A DNA stretch of 64,000 nt from the NCBI GenBank assembly GCA_019022495.1, contig JAFEKR010000087.1, positions 1-64,000 of the forward strand. Reading direction: 5' to 3'. The notes below the pieces were generated by a model. The model did not search any database and was not told the DNA's origin. It worked only from the letters and a program-made list of their open reading frames with translations. Both the position numbers and the translations under genes were made by a program. Positions 33,301 through 44,106 of this stretch are shown one piece after another. The stretch is from Epichloe hybrida (lineage: Eukaryota > Ascomycota > Sordariomycetes > Hypocreales > Clavicipitaceae). Every line of letters begins with the position of its first letter. Position 1 is the first letter of the stretch.

Positions 33301-36300
33301 CCTTGACAGGACTGAGTTCGAACCCCTTGATAATAATGGACGGCACCTCGGGATTGCGGGAGCTGAAAGCGTGGATCAGGACCTCCGTTGTCATGGGCTT
33401 TGACAAATCAGCCTTGCCATTGAGGTAGACATCGAACTTTTCACCGGCCTCTGACGAAATGGTCTTCTGCAACTGAAGCTCCCTCACAGCCGGTGGCATG
33501 TAGAGGCATGGCAAAGCGCCTCGACCAGCTCCGAGAACCGCAAAACTGTGCTGGAACACGAGATCCAGGAAGGCGGCACTGATGATGGTGTCGGCCTGGT
33601 ATCTCTCAGGCATAGTCTTCGCAGTGTCCGGAATGACTACTTCACCGATGACGTGTTCAAAGTCATCAGACGCCGAGAGACTGTGAATGTTTTGCAGAGT
33701 TGGCCCATAGCCCGCGCCCCTTTCGCGCAGTTCGTCATAGAAGGCAGTGACGGGAATTTCGGTCTTGCAGACTTCCTTGGCCTTGGCAACCATGTCGACT
33801 GCCTCGTGGTTTCCGACCGCACAGACCTGGTTCGCCTCCTCGCGCTTCGACACGCCGATAAGTCCACGGCAGTGCTCAGTCCAGCCGCGGTCCGCATGGT
33901 AGGAGTGAACACGGAACTCGTCCCATTTGTCCGAGTAAGAGCGGGTGCCCTCGGAGTATTGCCGCAAGTTGGTGATCAACTCGTATTCTCCGTCATCCTG
34001 AAGGAGCAAAGGACGAGTGACTTGCATCTCGCGGATGGTGAACTGATCAAACTCGACGCCACGCATCGACGCCCGCTGCGCAGCTGCTTCAACGCCCATG
34101 CTCACGAAGCCTGAAAAGGGAAATGCAGTGAGCTCTTGCATCTTGTGATCACGCAACCAAGGTAGATCTTCAGTGCGGATGACATTCCTCCAGCTCGGCT
34201 CAAGATCGCTAGCAAAGCTGGTCATGAGGCCAAGCAGGTCGTGGCGGGGGAATGGCTTCAGTCGATAATGACGACTGCCACGGCTCTCCCGCCAGTACTT
34301 CTTCGCAGACCATGGATATGGGGCAAAGTTGGGAATGTGACTGGGCTTCGAGTCGAGGACATCAGGGTTAACGCTTGAGAAGTCCAGCACCGACCCCTTC
34401 TTGAAGAGATTGCCCGCAAGCATAAGCATACTTCGAGTAGCGTCTTCCTCGCGTTTCAACGAGGCCAAGTACGACGTTTTCTTGGCCTTGTCTCCTACAG
34501 CCTTGATGATATGCTTGATGGGCCCCTCTAATGCAGAGTGAGGCCCAATCTCAATCAGGACATCTGGTTCCTCGGAGTTGCAGAGCTCCTGCAGTGCTGT
34601 GGAGAAGAGCACAGGCTTGGTAAGATTTTCCACCCAATATGTGGCGTCTAGTTCAGAGGCGTCCTTGAGCAGCTGACCCCTCAGGGAAGAGTAGAATGCA
34701 ACGTCCGTCGAGGCCGCATCAACATCACGGATGCTGTTGAGGTAGGAGTCGGCGACCAATTCCATGTGTCGGGAGTGATACGCGACCTCGACCTTGAGCT
34801 TACGGTTGAACACACTCTCGTTTTCAAGCTTAGCCGCCAGCTGATCGATCGTAGTAGAATCTCCTGACACAGTGATTGAGTTGGGTGAGTTTTCACAGGC
34901 AACCGTGCAGTATCCATTGTGTAGCATCTTCATCATTGGAGCAACAATCTCCATGCCGGCGCCAACAGCCAGCATGGCTCCCTCAGGCTTGGACGACGCA
35001 GATAGCATCCTGGCAACAGCCTGGCCCCTATTGAATGCAGCTGAAAGTGCATTTCTAAACGACAGAGCACCAGAGGCGTACGCGGCACCAATCTCTCCAC
35101 TGGAATGACCAACAACTGATGTGGGTTTAATCCCCCAGGATTGGAGAAGGTTAACAAGACCCAATTGCACGGCAGTACAGACCGGCTGGCTGAGGTAGGC
35201 CTTGTTAATCTGCGTCTCTTGCTTGGATCGAGAGAGCTCTTCAATCAGTGAGAAGTCAGCACCGAGCTGTCTCAGTGTGTTGTCGGCATCATGAATGGTG
35301 GAAGCGAAGACGCGATGAGAACTCATCAGCTCTCGGCCCATCGCATGCCATTGCGCTCCCTGGCCAGTGAAGACGAAAGCAATTTTTGGATTTCGAAGAG
35401 CACGAGCGGATTTGGAATCAGGACCATTAAGACAATGCGCCAAGTCAGCGGTCGTCGAGCCCACCATGGCAGATCGCCAAGACAGATGAGACCGACGGTT
35501 GCACAAAGTATATGCAATGTCACGAATGAGGTGCTTCTCGAACACGCCAGGGTGTCGCTCAAGATACACGCCAAGTTGCTGGTTCCGTCGCTTTGCGGAT
35601 TCCTCGTCGTTGGCGGAGGTGACGAATAACCGCATCGCCGTTGAGGCAGGTGGTAGCAAACCTTGTCCTTTGGCCTGGAATTTCTCCAGCACGCAATGGG
35701 AATTGGAACCGCCGAAGCCGAAATTGTTAATACTGATGAAGCGCTTGTCTTTAGGCCAGGGACGGACGTTCGTGGCAACCTACTTGCATTAGCTTTAGAC
35801 AGGCAAAGATGTCACATGCAACTATATGAATACACCCTCACCTTCATGTTCCACTTGGAGAGAGGAATATCTTGATTTTCTGCCTCATAATTTGCATTGG
35901 GCAGGATGAATCCCTTGTCGAGCATCAACGAGGCCTTGATCATCGACACGATGCCACTTGCGGGTTCGAGATGGCCGACATTTGTTTTGACCGATCCAAT
36001 GTACAATGGTCGACTTGATGTGCGCCCTTCTCCAAACACAGCATGAATAGCGGTTGCTTCAAGAGGATCGCCAACTTTTGTGCCAGTACCATGTGCTTCA
36101 ACGAAGCCACAGTCACGGGGGTCAATCCCTGCCCTAGCATACACCTCGCGCATCAACTGTTCCTGTGCCAGGGGATTCGGCGCCGTAATACCGACTGTTC
36201 GGCCATCTTGGTTAATACCAGTATTGCGGATGACAGACCAGATCTTGTCGTTGTCTTCCATCGCCCTGTGGAGAGGTTTGAGAATGAGACAGCCGGTGCC

Positions 36301-37174
36301 CTCGCCTCGGGCAAAGCCGGACTTGGCACGGTGATCGAAAGCATACGTCACACCTTGCTCGGACAGCAAGCTGGTGCAATGAATATTAGAATTGATCATG
36401 TTTCAATCATGTTTGTTTGAGCAACATACCGATTTGTAGACATGGAAGCAAGATGGTCTGGGGCGAGGTTCAATCTTGAAGAGGCAACCACTGCCTGTTC
36501 GGTCTCGCCTGACCGTATACTCTGAACGGCCAGATGAATAGCGTGCAGTCCCGAGGAGCAAGCTGTATCTACTGAGAAACAGGGACCTCTCAGATCAAAG
36601 AAGTGGGCAATTCGGCCAGCGAGGATTGATTGATGGTTGCCAGTGGCGTCAAACATAGGGACCGTGTCCAGGTCTCTGAGAGAATTGAGGTGATAATCCG
36701 ATGGGCTAGAGCCGACGAATACGGCAATATTTTTGCCGGAAATTTTTTCTTTCGGGATTCCAGCACATTCCATGGCCTCGTAGGTGCACTCTAATAGTTG
36801 CCGTTGCTGAGGATCTAGAATTGTGTCAGTTGATTCAGTATTGTCGTCACCACTTCAGCCTTTTCTCTTTTTTTTTCTCTTTTTTTTTCTTACATACCCA
36901 TGGCTTGAGCCTCTGCTGGTGTAATGTTGAAAAATGTTGCATCAAACTCGCTAATATCACGCTGAAGAAAATAACCGCCCACACTGTTGAAACATCCCTT
37001 CTTCCCGGGATTGGGATGCCAATAGGCTTCTTTGGACATCCTATCCTTGGGAATCTCAGACCATCCACTGCGAGCCCGTGACATGAGCGTCCAAAAGTCC
37101 TCTAATGTCGAGACGTCACCAGGTAGGCGGCAGGACATGCCAACGATGGCAATGGGCTCCATGTTTGCGTTCAT
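30368..37174 (-). CDS. Highly reducing type I polyketide synthase (KS-AT-DH-ER-KR-ACP)
   Basis: Four exons, 37174-36898, 36814-36430, 36370-35842 and 35779-30368, give about 2200 residues. Introns are short with GTATGT/GTGAGG donors and phase is kept throughout. Domains in order: ketosynthase (EPIAIVGMSCRLPG at residue 6; catalytic Cys about 178 in VDTACSS; His in VEAHGTGTKVGDP and SVKTNVGHLE); acyltransferase (FVFTGQGAQW; catalytic Ser about 623 in GHSSGE); dehydratase (His about 942 in WLRDHKMQE); a linker of about 250 residues with an Asn/Gly-rich stretch and no SAM-binding motif, so apparently no C-methyltransferase; enoyl reductase (AAAGGVGQCAIQ, about 1500-1815); ketoreductase (GGTGGLGRS; Ser in LSSIAG, Tyr in AAYAAAN); and a C-terminal acyl carrier (FGLDSLNAIE, phosphopantetheine Ser about 2150). 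No thioesterase domain is present. All core catalytic residues look intact, so it should make a reduced linear polyketide chain. A minus-strand TATAAA at 37328-37323 lies 150 bases upstream. Confidence 0.95.
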
Positions 37175-38267
37175 GCCGAATGATGAAGTGTTGCAGCGCG
37201 AGTGAATTTCTCAGTGACTCCTGCCCAGAGAAAAGTTGACGACGGCGGAAGGACGAGATACAAAAAGAGAAATTGCACGAGGCTGTCACATAAAGACGGA
37301 GACTTGTTGCCATGTGCTATGCTTTATACCCTCAGTTTGGTGGTCTCGCCCGGTTGCCATGGCATTCGTTTGGAGTAAACTTCTGGCAACGAGTTGTAAG
37401 TGCTCGAGAATACCAAGATACAAGACGTCAAGCAGCAATGGACGAAAACAACCTCGGAAAGCGCACAATGGAATGCCATGCCGCGCAGATCTCACATCTG
37501 CTATGAAATGCCCAGACTAACCTGATTCATTAGTTCAAGTGTCAGGCACTGCATCTTCGATGTCTAGCGAGCAGCTGGCGCTAAGCTCGAAACAAACGAG
37601 TTGATGCATACACCACCACACTGCCTTGTCGTCTTTGGAGCTTATTTATTCCTTGACAAGGCTTGTTTGTGTTGGTGTTTGTGTTGGTGTTTGTGTTGGT
37701 GCCAACAAATGTGCTTACTCTAACGAAGTGGGGCGCAAGGCCCCGCTGCAACCGTTCTCGGGACGAACAATGGAGTCTTTTAATCCAGCTATGCTAGCGG
37801 CAATCTCTGGAATGTGGATTGACGTCGAGGATCTAAATGGCCGACTCACCTTTTCTGTCCGAAGACGAAGTGGGAAGATTCCCCACGTAGTAGCCGTATG
37901 CGGATAACATCCAAACCCTTGATGTGAGGTTGTGAAAGCTATGGGAGAGGCTCCACAGAATAACGAAAATGTCATCAGACAAAGTCCAAATGGCAGCATT
38001 GGGCCAGGTTGCATGAAACTTCAGAACTCACCGAGATAGGAAACTCGTCCGGTTCGGGTTGGCAGCACTTGTTCAACGAAGTACATAACAAGCGTGGCGT
38101 GCCACCAAGCTTGTCATGTCAGCTTATTGTGTCAAACAAGGAAAGTAAAACTCACGGTTTGTTCTTCTTCTTCTTCTTGTTGTTGTTCCCCTTCTTTTTC
38201 TTCTTCTTCTCTTTTTTTTTCTTTTCAGCAATCGACCTTGCGCAAGATCTGAGATATAGAGGTCAAG
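37175..38267. promoter_or_regulatory. Divergent promoter region, polyketide synthase/hydrolase
   Basis: A 1.1 kb region between the two divergent start codons. It holds a TATAAA on the minus strand (37328-37323) for the synthase. Three copies of a 12-base GTGTTGGTGTTT-type repeat lie at 37668-37703. Long T/C-rich tracts (38164-38225) sit immediately before the hydrolase start. No further gene is supported, and I find no pathway regulator here. Confidence 0.55.
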
Positions 38268-39376
38268 ATGAAGTTCCTGTGTCTACACGGGGCGTGCGGA
38301 AGCGCAAGCGTATGCAATTGCCCCCCATTCCGAGATGCTGTTGGCGTACATGCTCACCATTGCTGGCAGAACTTTCAAGTACAGCTGGGTCCCTTCGCTG
38401 CAAAGACCTCAGAATCTGGCCAGATCTCGTTCAAATGGATATCGGGTCGTCATGAAGCCATCCCGCCTCCTGGCTATGCTGAATACTTTGGACGTGGTCC
38501 ATTGTACCGATTCATTCCGTTTGACGGCGTTCAAGCCCGTGAAGACGTCCTTAACAAGCTTTGCGAGTTTCCGCAGGGAGCGACACCTGAAGATACTATG
38601 CGCCAGCTCTGTCAACCTGGGAACATGGTAAATTACGACGCGGAAGGCGTTCGTGCTGCTATCCTGGACATTCTAAAAGTTGTCCGAGATGATCCTGAAA
38701 TCGAGGTGTGTAGAAGGAAACTGTCGAAATTGGAAGTAAGCTAATTGTTGGTAGGGCATTCTTGGGTTCTCAGAAGGTGCCGTTGCTGCCTCATCAGTAA
38801 TTGTCGAGGAAAAGCGTCAGTGGGAAGAAGAGGGCATTCCTCGACAACTCAAGGTATACAATGACCCATGGATTCGAGGACCAATTGGCTCCTACTGATA
38901 ACAAGTAATAGTGCGGAGTTTTCTTCGCTGGCTGGCCACCACTTTCACTGGAAGGCGGACGTTGTAATATCATGCTCGCGGACGAAAGTGGAGAGGTCGT
39001 TGACATCCCGACTTGCCATATCGTAGGCTGCGATGACCCCTACATCGATGGTGCGATGGCACTATACAGCATGTGCGACCAGGATTCGGCCGAGTTGTTC
39101 GATCACGGGAGCGGGCACTTTGTTCCTCGTGAACCACAGACATTGTCAGAGCTCTCAGCGGTCATAAAAACGATGGTAGAGAAAGCTGAGTCTCAATTTA
39201 TGTCCCACATTGACTCGGAGAGCATGTCAGAGTCAACGAAATTGCTTGATGACTTTTCACAGGATTCTGAAGATAGCTCAGCGAATACTTCGCTTGATGA
39301 ATTTTCCCAGTGTTCTGAGAAGAGTTCGTCCAGATCTTCAGTCGTGTTTTCTGATTGTGAGCCTTTGGACGGTTGA
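38268..39376 (+). CDS. FSH1-family serine hydrolase (candidate polyketide-releasing enzyme)
   Basis: Four exons, 38268-38309, 38370-38705, 38755-38853 and 38912-39376, give about 313 residues. The first intron (38310-38369) is in frame and unspliced reading hides it; removal gives MKFLCLHGACGSASNFQVQLG, the family N-terminus. Catalytic triad: Ser 132 in GFSEG, Asp about 200 in VGCDDPYI, His about 228 in HGSGHFVP. FSH1-family hydrolases near fungal PKS genes (LovG and CtnB-like proteins) release or process polyketide chains, and this synthase lacks a thioesterase domain. That role is inferred from family and position. Odd feature: a Ser/Asp/Glu-rich tail of about 70 residues (SESMSESTKLLDDFSQDSEDSS...) beyond the hydrolase fold, likely disordered, which most family members lack. 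Confidence 0.9.
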
Positions 39377-40232
39377 TCCACGTGTTTGGTTTTTCTGATA
39401 TCATGTCTCCCTACTTGTTCTTTGTCTTTTTTCTTTGCACTCTTCTTTTCTTTTCGAATGATATACACACAAACGGCAACTGCTTATTTTGATACATTTT
39501 GCTTCGATGGCGCCATTTTCAAATGTAGCAGGGTCACAACTATCATGGAGAGGAGTTAGTAGCTTGATTGTACAAGGGTAGATCTGTATCGAGAATTTTC
39601 ATCATTAGCGACCGGAGTAAATATCTTTCCACAATGTGCACGGAATTCAACAAACCCTGGAAAAGTCGAAGCTCAATCTAGGTAGTGTGCCGCTCGTTCC
39701 ACAATGATGTTTGCAGGCGACGACTACTTTCCGGCAGCGCATCTATGTTTGGCCGCTATTAGACTTCGAGGCGTTTACAGGGCGTGTGAAGGGCGTGTGA
39801 TTATTGAAATCGGTCAAACCCAAGCTACAATAGGCAAGGCCGGTGTTGTAGGAAACAAGGGCTGAAAGTGCTTGTTGCGCGTTTTGTTGGCGGCTCTTCG
39901 ACTCCGTCGCGCCTCGCCATCGAGCCCACATCGGGAATGAATCGACCTTGCTTACTTTGCATACCAAATTAGCCATACTGGGGGCAACCAAAATGAAGCA
40001 GAAAGGGAAAGGTGACTAACAACTGGCATGTTTGATGCTTGGAGAGTGCGACGTCCTGGAATTGAATACCGTGCATGCTACGGACGTACACTACACGCCT
40101 ATGTGGATGATTTTTACCGGCTACCTAGTTAGCAGTAGAAGGTTCTATTCCTAACACGCCCTGTAGGTGTAGGGTGGTTAGAATATGAATTATTTTTCTG
40201 GGTTTTGGCATGCAATGTAGTCCGTATGCAGC
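39377..40232. other. Intergenic, 3' of the hydrolase gene
   Basis: About 860 bases, AT-rich, with no supported gene. It ends at the left target-site duplication of the inverted-repeat element. Confidence 0.4.
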
Positions 40233-40770
40233 CTAAACATGTGAATTGCTCGGGGCGCAGCGATTTTTTGCTAGGTGCGCAGAATACCCCACCACGCCCC
40301 GATTTTGGGCTAGCGTCCCCGTTGCCATAAGCCACAGTACATTTACAGTATAAACATATGGCAGCAAATGCCCTTAATTAAATAAAAATGTGCTTGCGCA
40401 TTTATTAGCTATAATAGCGGCAATGGCGTTAAAAGAATAAATTCCTTAATCTTAAGAGAGCCCTGTCCTTTAATTATTCCTCTTTGCCTATTATTTATAT
40501 TAGTATTTAATTATTAAGAGGATGGGGCTCCTCGCTGCCGGCGGCGTTGATTTCTTTCATCTATCGCGATGTAGGTTGTGATGTAATTAAAGGGAAAAGA
40601 CCTGTTGAAAAATTTGTTGATTTTGGTGTTCAGTAAAGCTGCCATACGTTTGTACTGTAAATGTACTATGGGGTATGGCGGCGGGCCTAACCGCCTAAAA
40701 AGCGGGGCGGGTGGGGTATTCTGCGCACCTAGCAAAAAATCGCTGCGCCCCGAGCAATTCACCTAAACCT
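40233..40770. mobile_element. Non-autonomous inverted-repeat transposon (hAT-like MITE)
   Basis: The element spans 40241-40762 (522 bases). Its left end begins GTGAATTGCTCGGGGCGCAG, and the right end is the reverse complement of the same sequence. The terminal inverted repeats are long: about 50 bases match almost perfectly, and similarity continues to about 120 bases (40241-40365 against 40762-40640) with some divergence. The 8 bases outside each end agree at 7 of 8 positions (CTAAACAT at 40233-40240, CTAAACCT at 40763-40770), as expected for an 8-base target-site duplication, the hAT superfamily size. The interior is AT-rich and codes for nothing recognisable, so it would need a transposase in trans. 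Confidence 0.82.
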
Positions 40771-42350
40771 CTTGCACGTGATAAAGTTCGTGTGCTTAAG
40801 ATACGCACATCATTGCTCTGCACATTCCTTCCTACGCTTACTCCGTACTGATGTGGTTACATACGCTTACTAATTAGCGACCTAGGCGACAAGATGCTGG
40901 TGGGTGGGTGAGATGAATTCCTCGCGAGCGTCTTTGTCAACGAGCATGATCGACCTACCTTTGTGCGATTGATTGACTTCCTGCACTGCCGACCCCCCGG
41001 GCCTTTCCCTATGTAAACGCGCTTCTATTTATCGAGTCTTGTGACACCAAAATTAGTACTCCATTATGTATTCACTTCTGAATCCATATTTCCGCCTGTC
41101 TAACGAATACTAATTATTGTCACTCTGTCTCCAGGGTAGCTCCATTTTGCATGCAGAAAAGACTTTGGAATCGGCGCTTGAGCATCAACATCAACACCGT
41201 AGAGTACAAGGAAGGGTCTTTTTAACTTTTCCCCAGGTGTCCATGTCATTTGCGACTCCCCTGGGGCTCGCCGCTCGACACCCATCTATCTTTTTTTGAG
41301 ACGAAGTTGCCCCTCACTCTGCGCGTGACGAGTTCAAGGGGCAGCGACAAGCTCTCTCCTGCCATGTGCCATGATGTGCGTCCTGGATAGCGGCGCGTCA
41401 CGTCAGAGGCGATTCAAGGGGTTCAGGACAATTAACGGGCGCCAACCAACATTGGTTAGGCGGCTGGGCGCGTTAGACTGCAACAAGCAATCTGCACTGT
41501 GAGTAAGTCTGGATGAAGAGTGAAGACTTGCATTGTACTTGTCTTTGCTCGCGTGTTAGTGCGGGGGCTTGCAGACCGCGTCCGCGGCGGGGAGGAAGCG
41601 GCCAGGAAGCGGCCAGGAAGCGGCCAGGAAGCGGCCAGGAAGCGGCCAGGAAGCGGCCAGGAAGCGGCCCCAATTGCAAGATGCTCCCCGCTTGGTTTCA
41701 TTCATTCGGCTGGAGGGGAAAAAGGAAAGAAAAGAGGAGGAAAAGAGCTGAAAATTCGAACCACACAATCGTATCGCCTCTACTCCGTCATATACTCTGT
41801 TGTATGTGCAGCGGTGCGTAAATGCCAAAAGTCACAGTGGACGCCAGCATTAAATTGTTCAAGTTGACAAGTCAAGTCTGGCTTGTGCTTGGGGGTGAGG
41901 GTGAGGGAGGTGGCTGGCTGCCGCGGAGCTTGTTCTGTTCTGTGCCTGCCCCCCGCCCCCACCCCCCCTGTTCGCCGTTCGCGCGACCAGACGTGACAGT
42001 CCTGCCCAGCAAGCTGCCAGACCAGAACAGCAGCTCGATTAAGTACACCACTGTACACCAGACAGACAGGACAAGACCGCCAACACCAAACAACAATCTT
42101 GGTCCTCGTCTGCCTCATCTCTTGTTTCCTCCTTCTCCCCCAATATAACCACTCACGCCGCGACTCTAGGGCCTTTTGCACTGCACTTTTGCACTTCGTC
42201 TTGTTCCTGCTTCTCCCCAATTGTTGATATCCTTTTGTCTCTTCCTCTTCCTCATAGCCTGGCTCGTCTCTTTGCCATCCATATACTCGAAGCCGCCCGA
42301 CACGGTCCACATACGTGCCTAATAGGTATACACACACACACACACACGAC
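40771..42350. other. Intergenic, upstream of the Whi5-type gene
   Basis: About 1.6 kb. It includes one TACTCCGTA (40839-40847), the 11-base minisatellite at 41594-41670 and a (CA) run at 42330-42346 just before the start codon. The minus-strand frame of 312 codons (41780-42718) is antisense to promoter and first exon and has no domain pattern, so I do not call it a gene. Confidence 0.45.
41594..41670. repeat. 11-base minisatellite, seven copies
   Basis: Seven consecutive copies of GGAAGCGGCCA, the last with one change. 11 is not a multiple of three, so the repeat reads in all frames and creates spurious open frames on both strands. Confidence 0.95.
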
Positions 42351-43285
42351 ATGACGACCAACGCCTCATCAACAAAGCAACGCGCCGTCTTGGCCCCGCT
42401 GGACGCGAACGCGAAGCCCTCTCTTCCTTCCCCCAAGATGCTCAAGGACGGAACCGTGTCGGTGATTCCTTCAACGGGCGGCACCTCGCCTCTCAAGAGA
42501 GTCCGGCCCGCGAGTGTGGGTGGCACCAAGAGGTCCGCGGAGGATACGTGCTCGCACGGGAACAAGAAGGCGTGTGTAGAAGAGGTATGTTTTCTCCCTC
42601 TCGAACCGACTTCAAACGCACACGCCGCGTCAAGACAATATGACAATGTTGTACTAACAAGTCGGGGCGGTGTTCCCACAACAGGACGACGCGCGCCCAC
42701 ATCCATCACCAACCTCATCGCCGTCTACATCCTCCATCTTCGACACCTCCGCCGCCGAGGGAGACGCCTCGTGGGCCACGACAACCACGGAGCCAGACAC
42801 GGTCGGTGCCATTGTCACTGACGCGCCGGCCCTGCTGGCCCCTCGTCAGAGAGGGAGCATGACGCGGGAGCAGGCGAGAGAGGCACGACTTCCCTGCCAC
42901 TTGCAACACACATGCATGACTTGGGAGAAACCCCCCTCCCCATTGAAAATAGCATTGGCTAGGCTAACATGAACAATGTTTCCGTATCCTACAGAAAGCC
43001 GAAATCTTGCGTCTCCGCCTCGGTCTAGCAAGCTACAAGTTACGAACCGGCCAGACGGGCGTCCCCCTCGCAGACCTACAACACAAGCCCTTGCCGCCTC
43101 GACTGTCTGTACGCGCACAAGTCCCCAGCCAAGATGTACATGACGCACCCAGCTCCCAGGAGTCGAACACGTCATCTTCCACTATGAACACCACTGGCAC
43201 GCGATGTGCGAGTTCGAACAGTCCGGTGGAAGGAGGAGCTGCGAATGGACTGCTGAGTCTTTCAAGGGCAAACTCTTCTGTTTGA
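42351..43285 (+). CDS. Whi5/Nrm1-type G1 transcriptional repressor
   Basis: Three exons, 42351-42584, 42685-42882 and 42995-43285, give about 240 residues. The last exon starts with KAEILRLRLGLASYKLRTGQTGVPLADL, the short conserved motif of Whi5/Nrm1 family proteins that bind the SBF/MBF cell-cycle transcription factors. The rest is low-complexity, Ser/Thr/Pro-rich and probably phosphorylated, with a basic KRVRP near residue 50. The second intron is unusual: no GT occurs between 42860 and the acceptor region that could serve as donor. Joining at GAG|GCACGA (a GC donor) to CCTACAG gives MTREQARE-KAEILRLRL in phase. Identity rests on that one motif, as is normal for this family. Expected role: holding G1/S genes silent until CDK phosphorylation. 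Confidence 0.78.
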
Positions 43286-44106
43286 AGTTACGCACACTGA
43301 AGAGCCGTCGCTTTCCTTTTCTTCTTCTTCTTTTTTTTTTTCCTTCCTTCCGTGTGGAGGTATCTTTATCAGAACAAGAACCTTTTTTTGTTTGTGCGGT
43401 AACGCGTTATTTTGAAAAAAAAAAGCGAGGCAAACTAGATGGGGATTCCATGGCAGCAGAATGGGCGTACACGCGTTGTGCAGCATATAGAACATCACCT
43501 TGGGTCTTTCGGTGTTGGGTTTTAAGGGAAAACAAGCCACGGGTTAGCATTCTGGACGCGGTCAACGCGTGGTTTTTTTTTTTGTTTTTTTTTTTTTTTA
43601 CGAATGGCGGCATAATTTTTTTTCTTTTTCGTGGCGTAAGGAACGAATGGAATGAATGGTCTTTTTGAAAGTTTTGATAATTTCCTTCTTTCTTTTTGGA
43701 ACCGGCGTTGGCAGCTGATAAGACTAATCTCTCTCATCCATCGCCTTTGTACTTTGTACGTGGTACGAGGGTGACAAAAATAAACGGGTTCAGTAATAAC
43801 TTGAATCGCCAGCTTGCTGACTAGATCTCGGCCTCTTGCTACAAACACTTGACAACTTGACTGCATGGACTAAATCCTCGATTTCATGCTCAACACCTCG
43901 ACAACCTCGACTCACTCACGGCACGGCACGGCACGGCACGGCACCGCACTGACGCTCCCGACGCACTGACGCACAACAGCCTCGTGTGCTTTTCTTGCAG
44001 GTTCATTCTCTCATGCAGCCATGCTCATCGTGACTCCTTGTCCTCATCGCCGCCGTGCCATGCCATGCCATGCCATGCCAATCCCCTCCTTTCATGCGCT
44101 GCGTTT
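43286..44106. other. Convergent 3' flanks with simple repeats
   Basis: About 820 bases between the Whi5-type gene and the aminopeptidase gene. It holds many T homopolymer runs (43330-43625), a GGCAC pentanucleotide run (43919-43944) and a TGCCA run (44056-44080). No gene seen. Confidence 0.45.

Noticed and set aside
41594..41670. CRISPR-like array
   Set aside because: The 11-base units are directly abutting with no spacers; it is a minisatellite in a eukaryotic genome.
41780..42718. Minus-strand open frame of 312 codons
   Set aside because: It is antisense to the promoter and first exon of the Whi5-type gene, has no domain pattern, and mixes simple repeats (CVCVCVY from a CA run) with random sequence.
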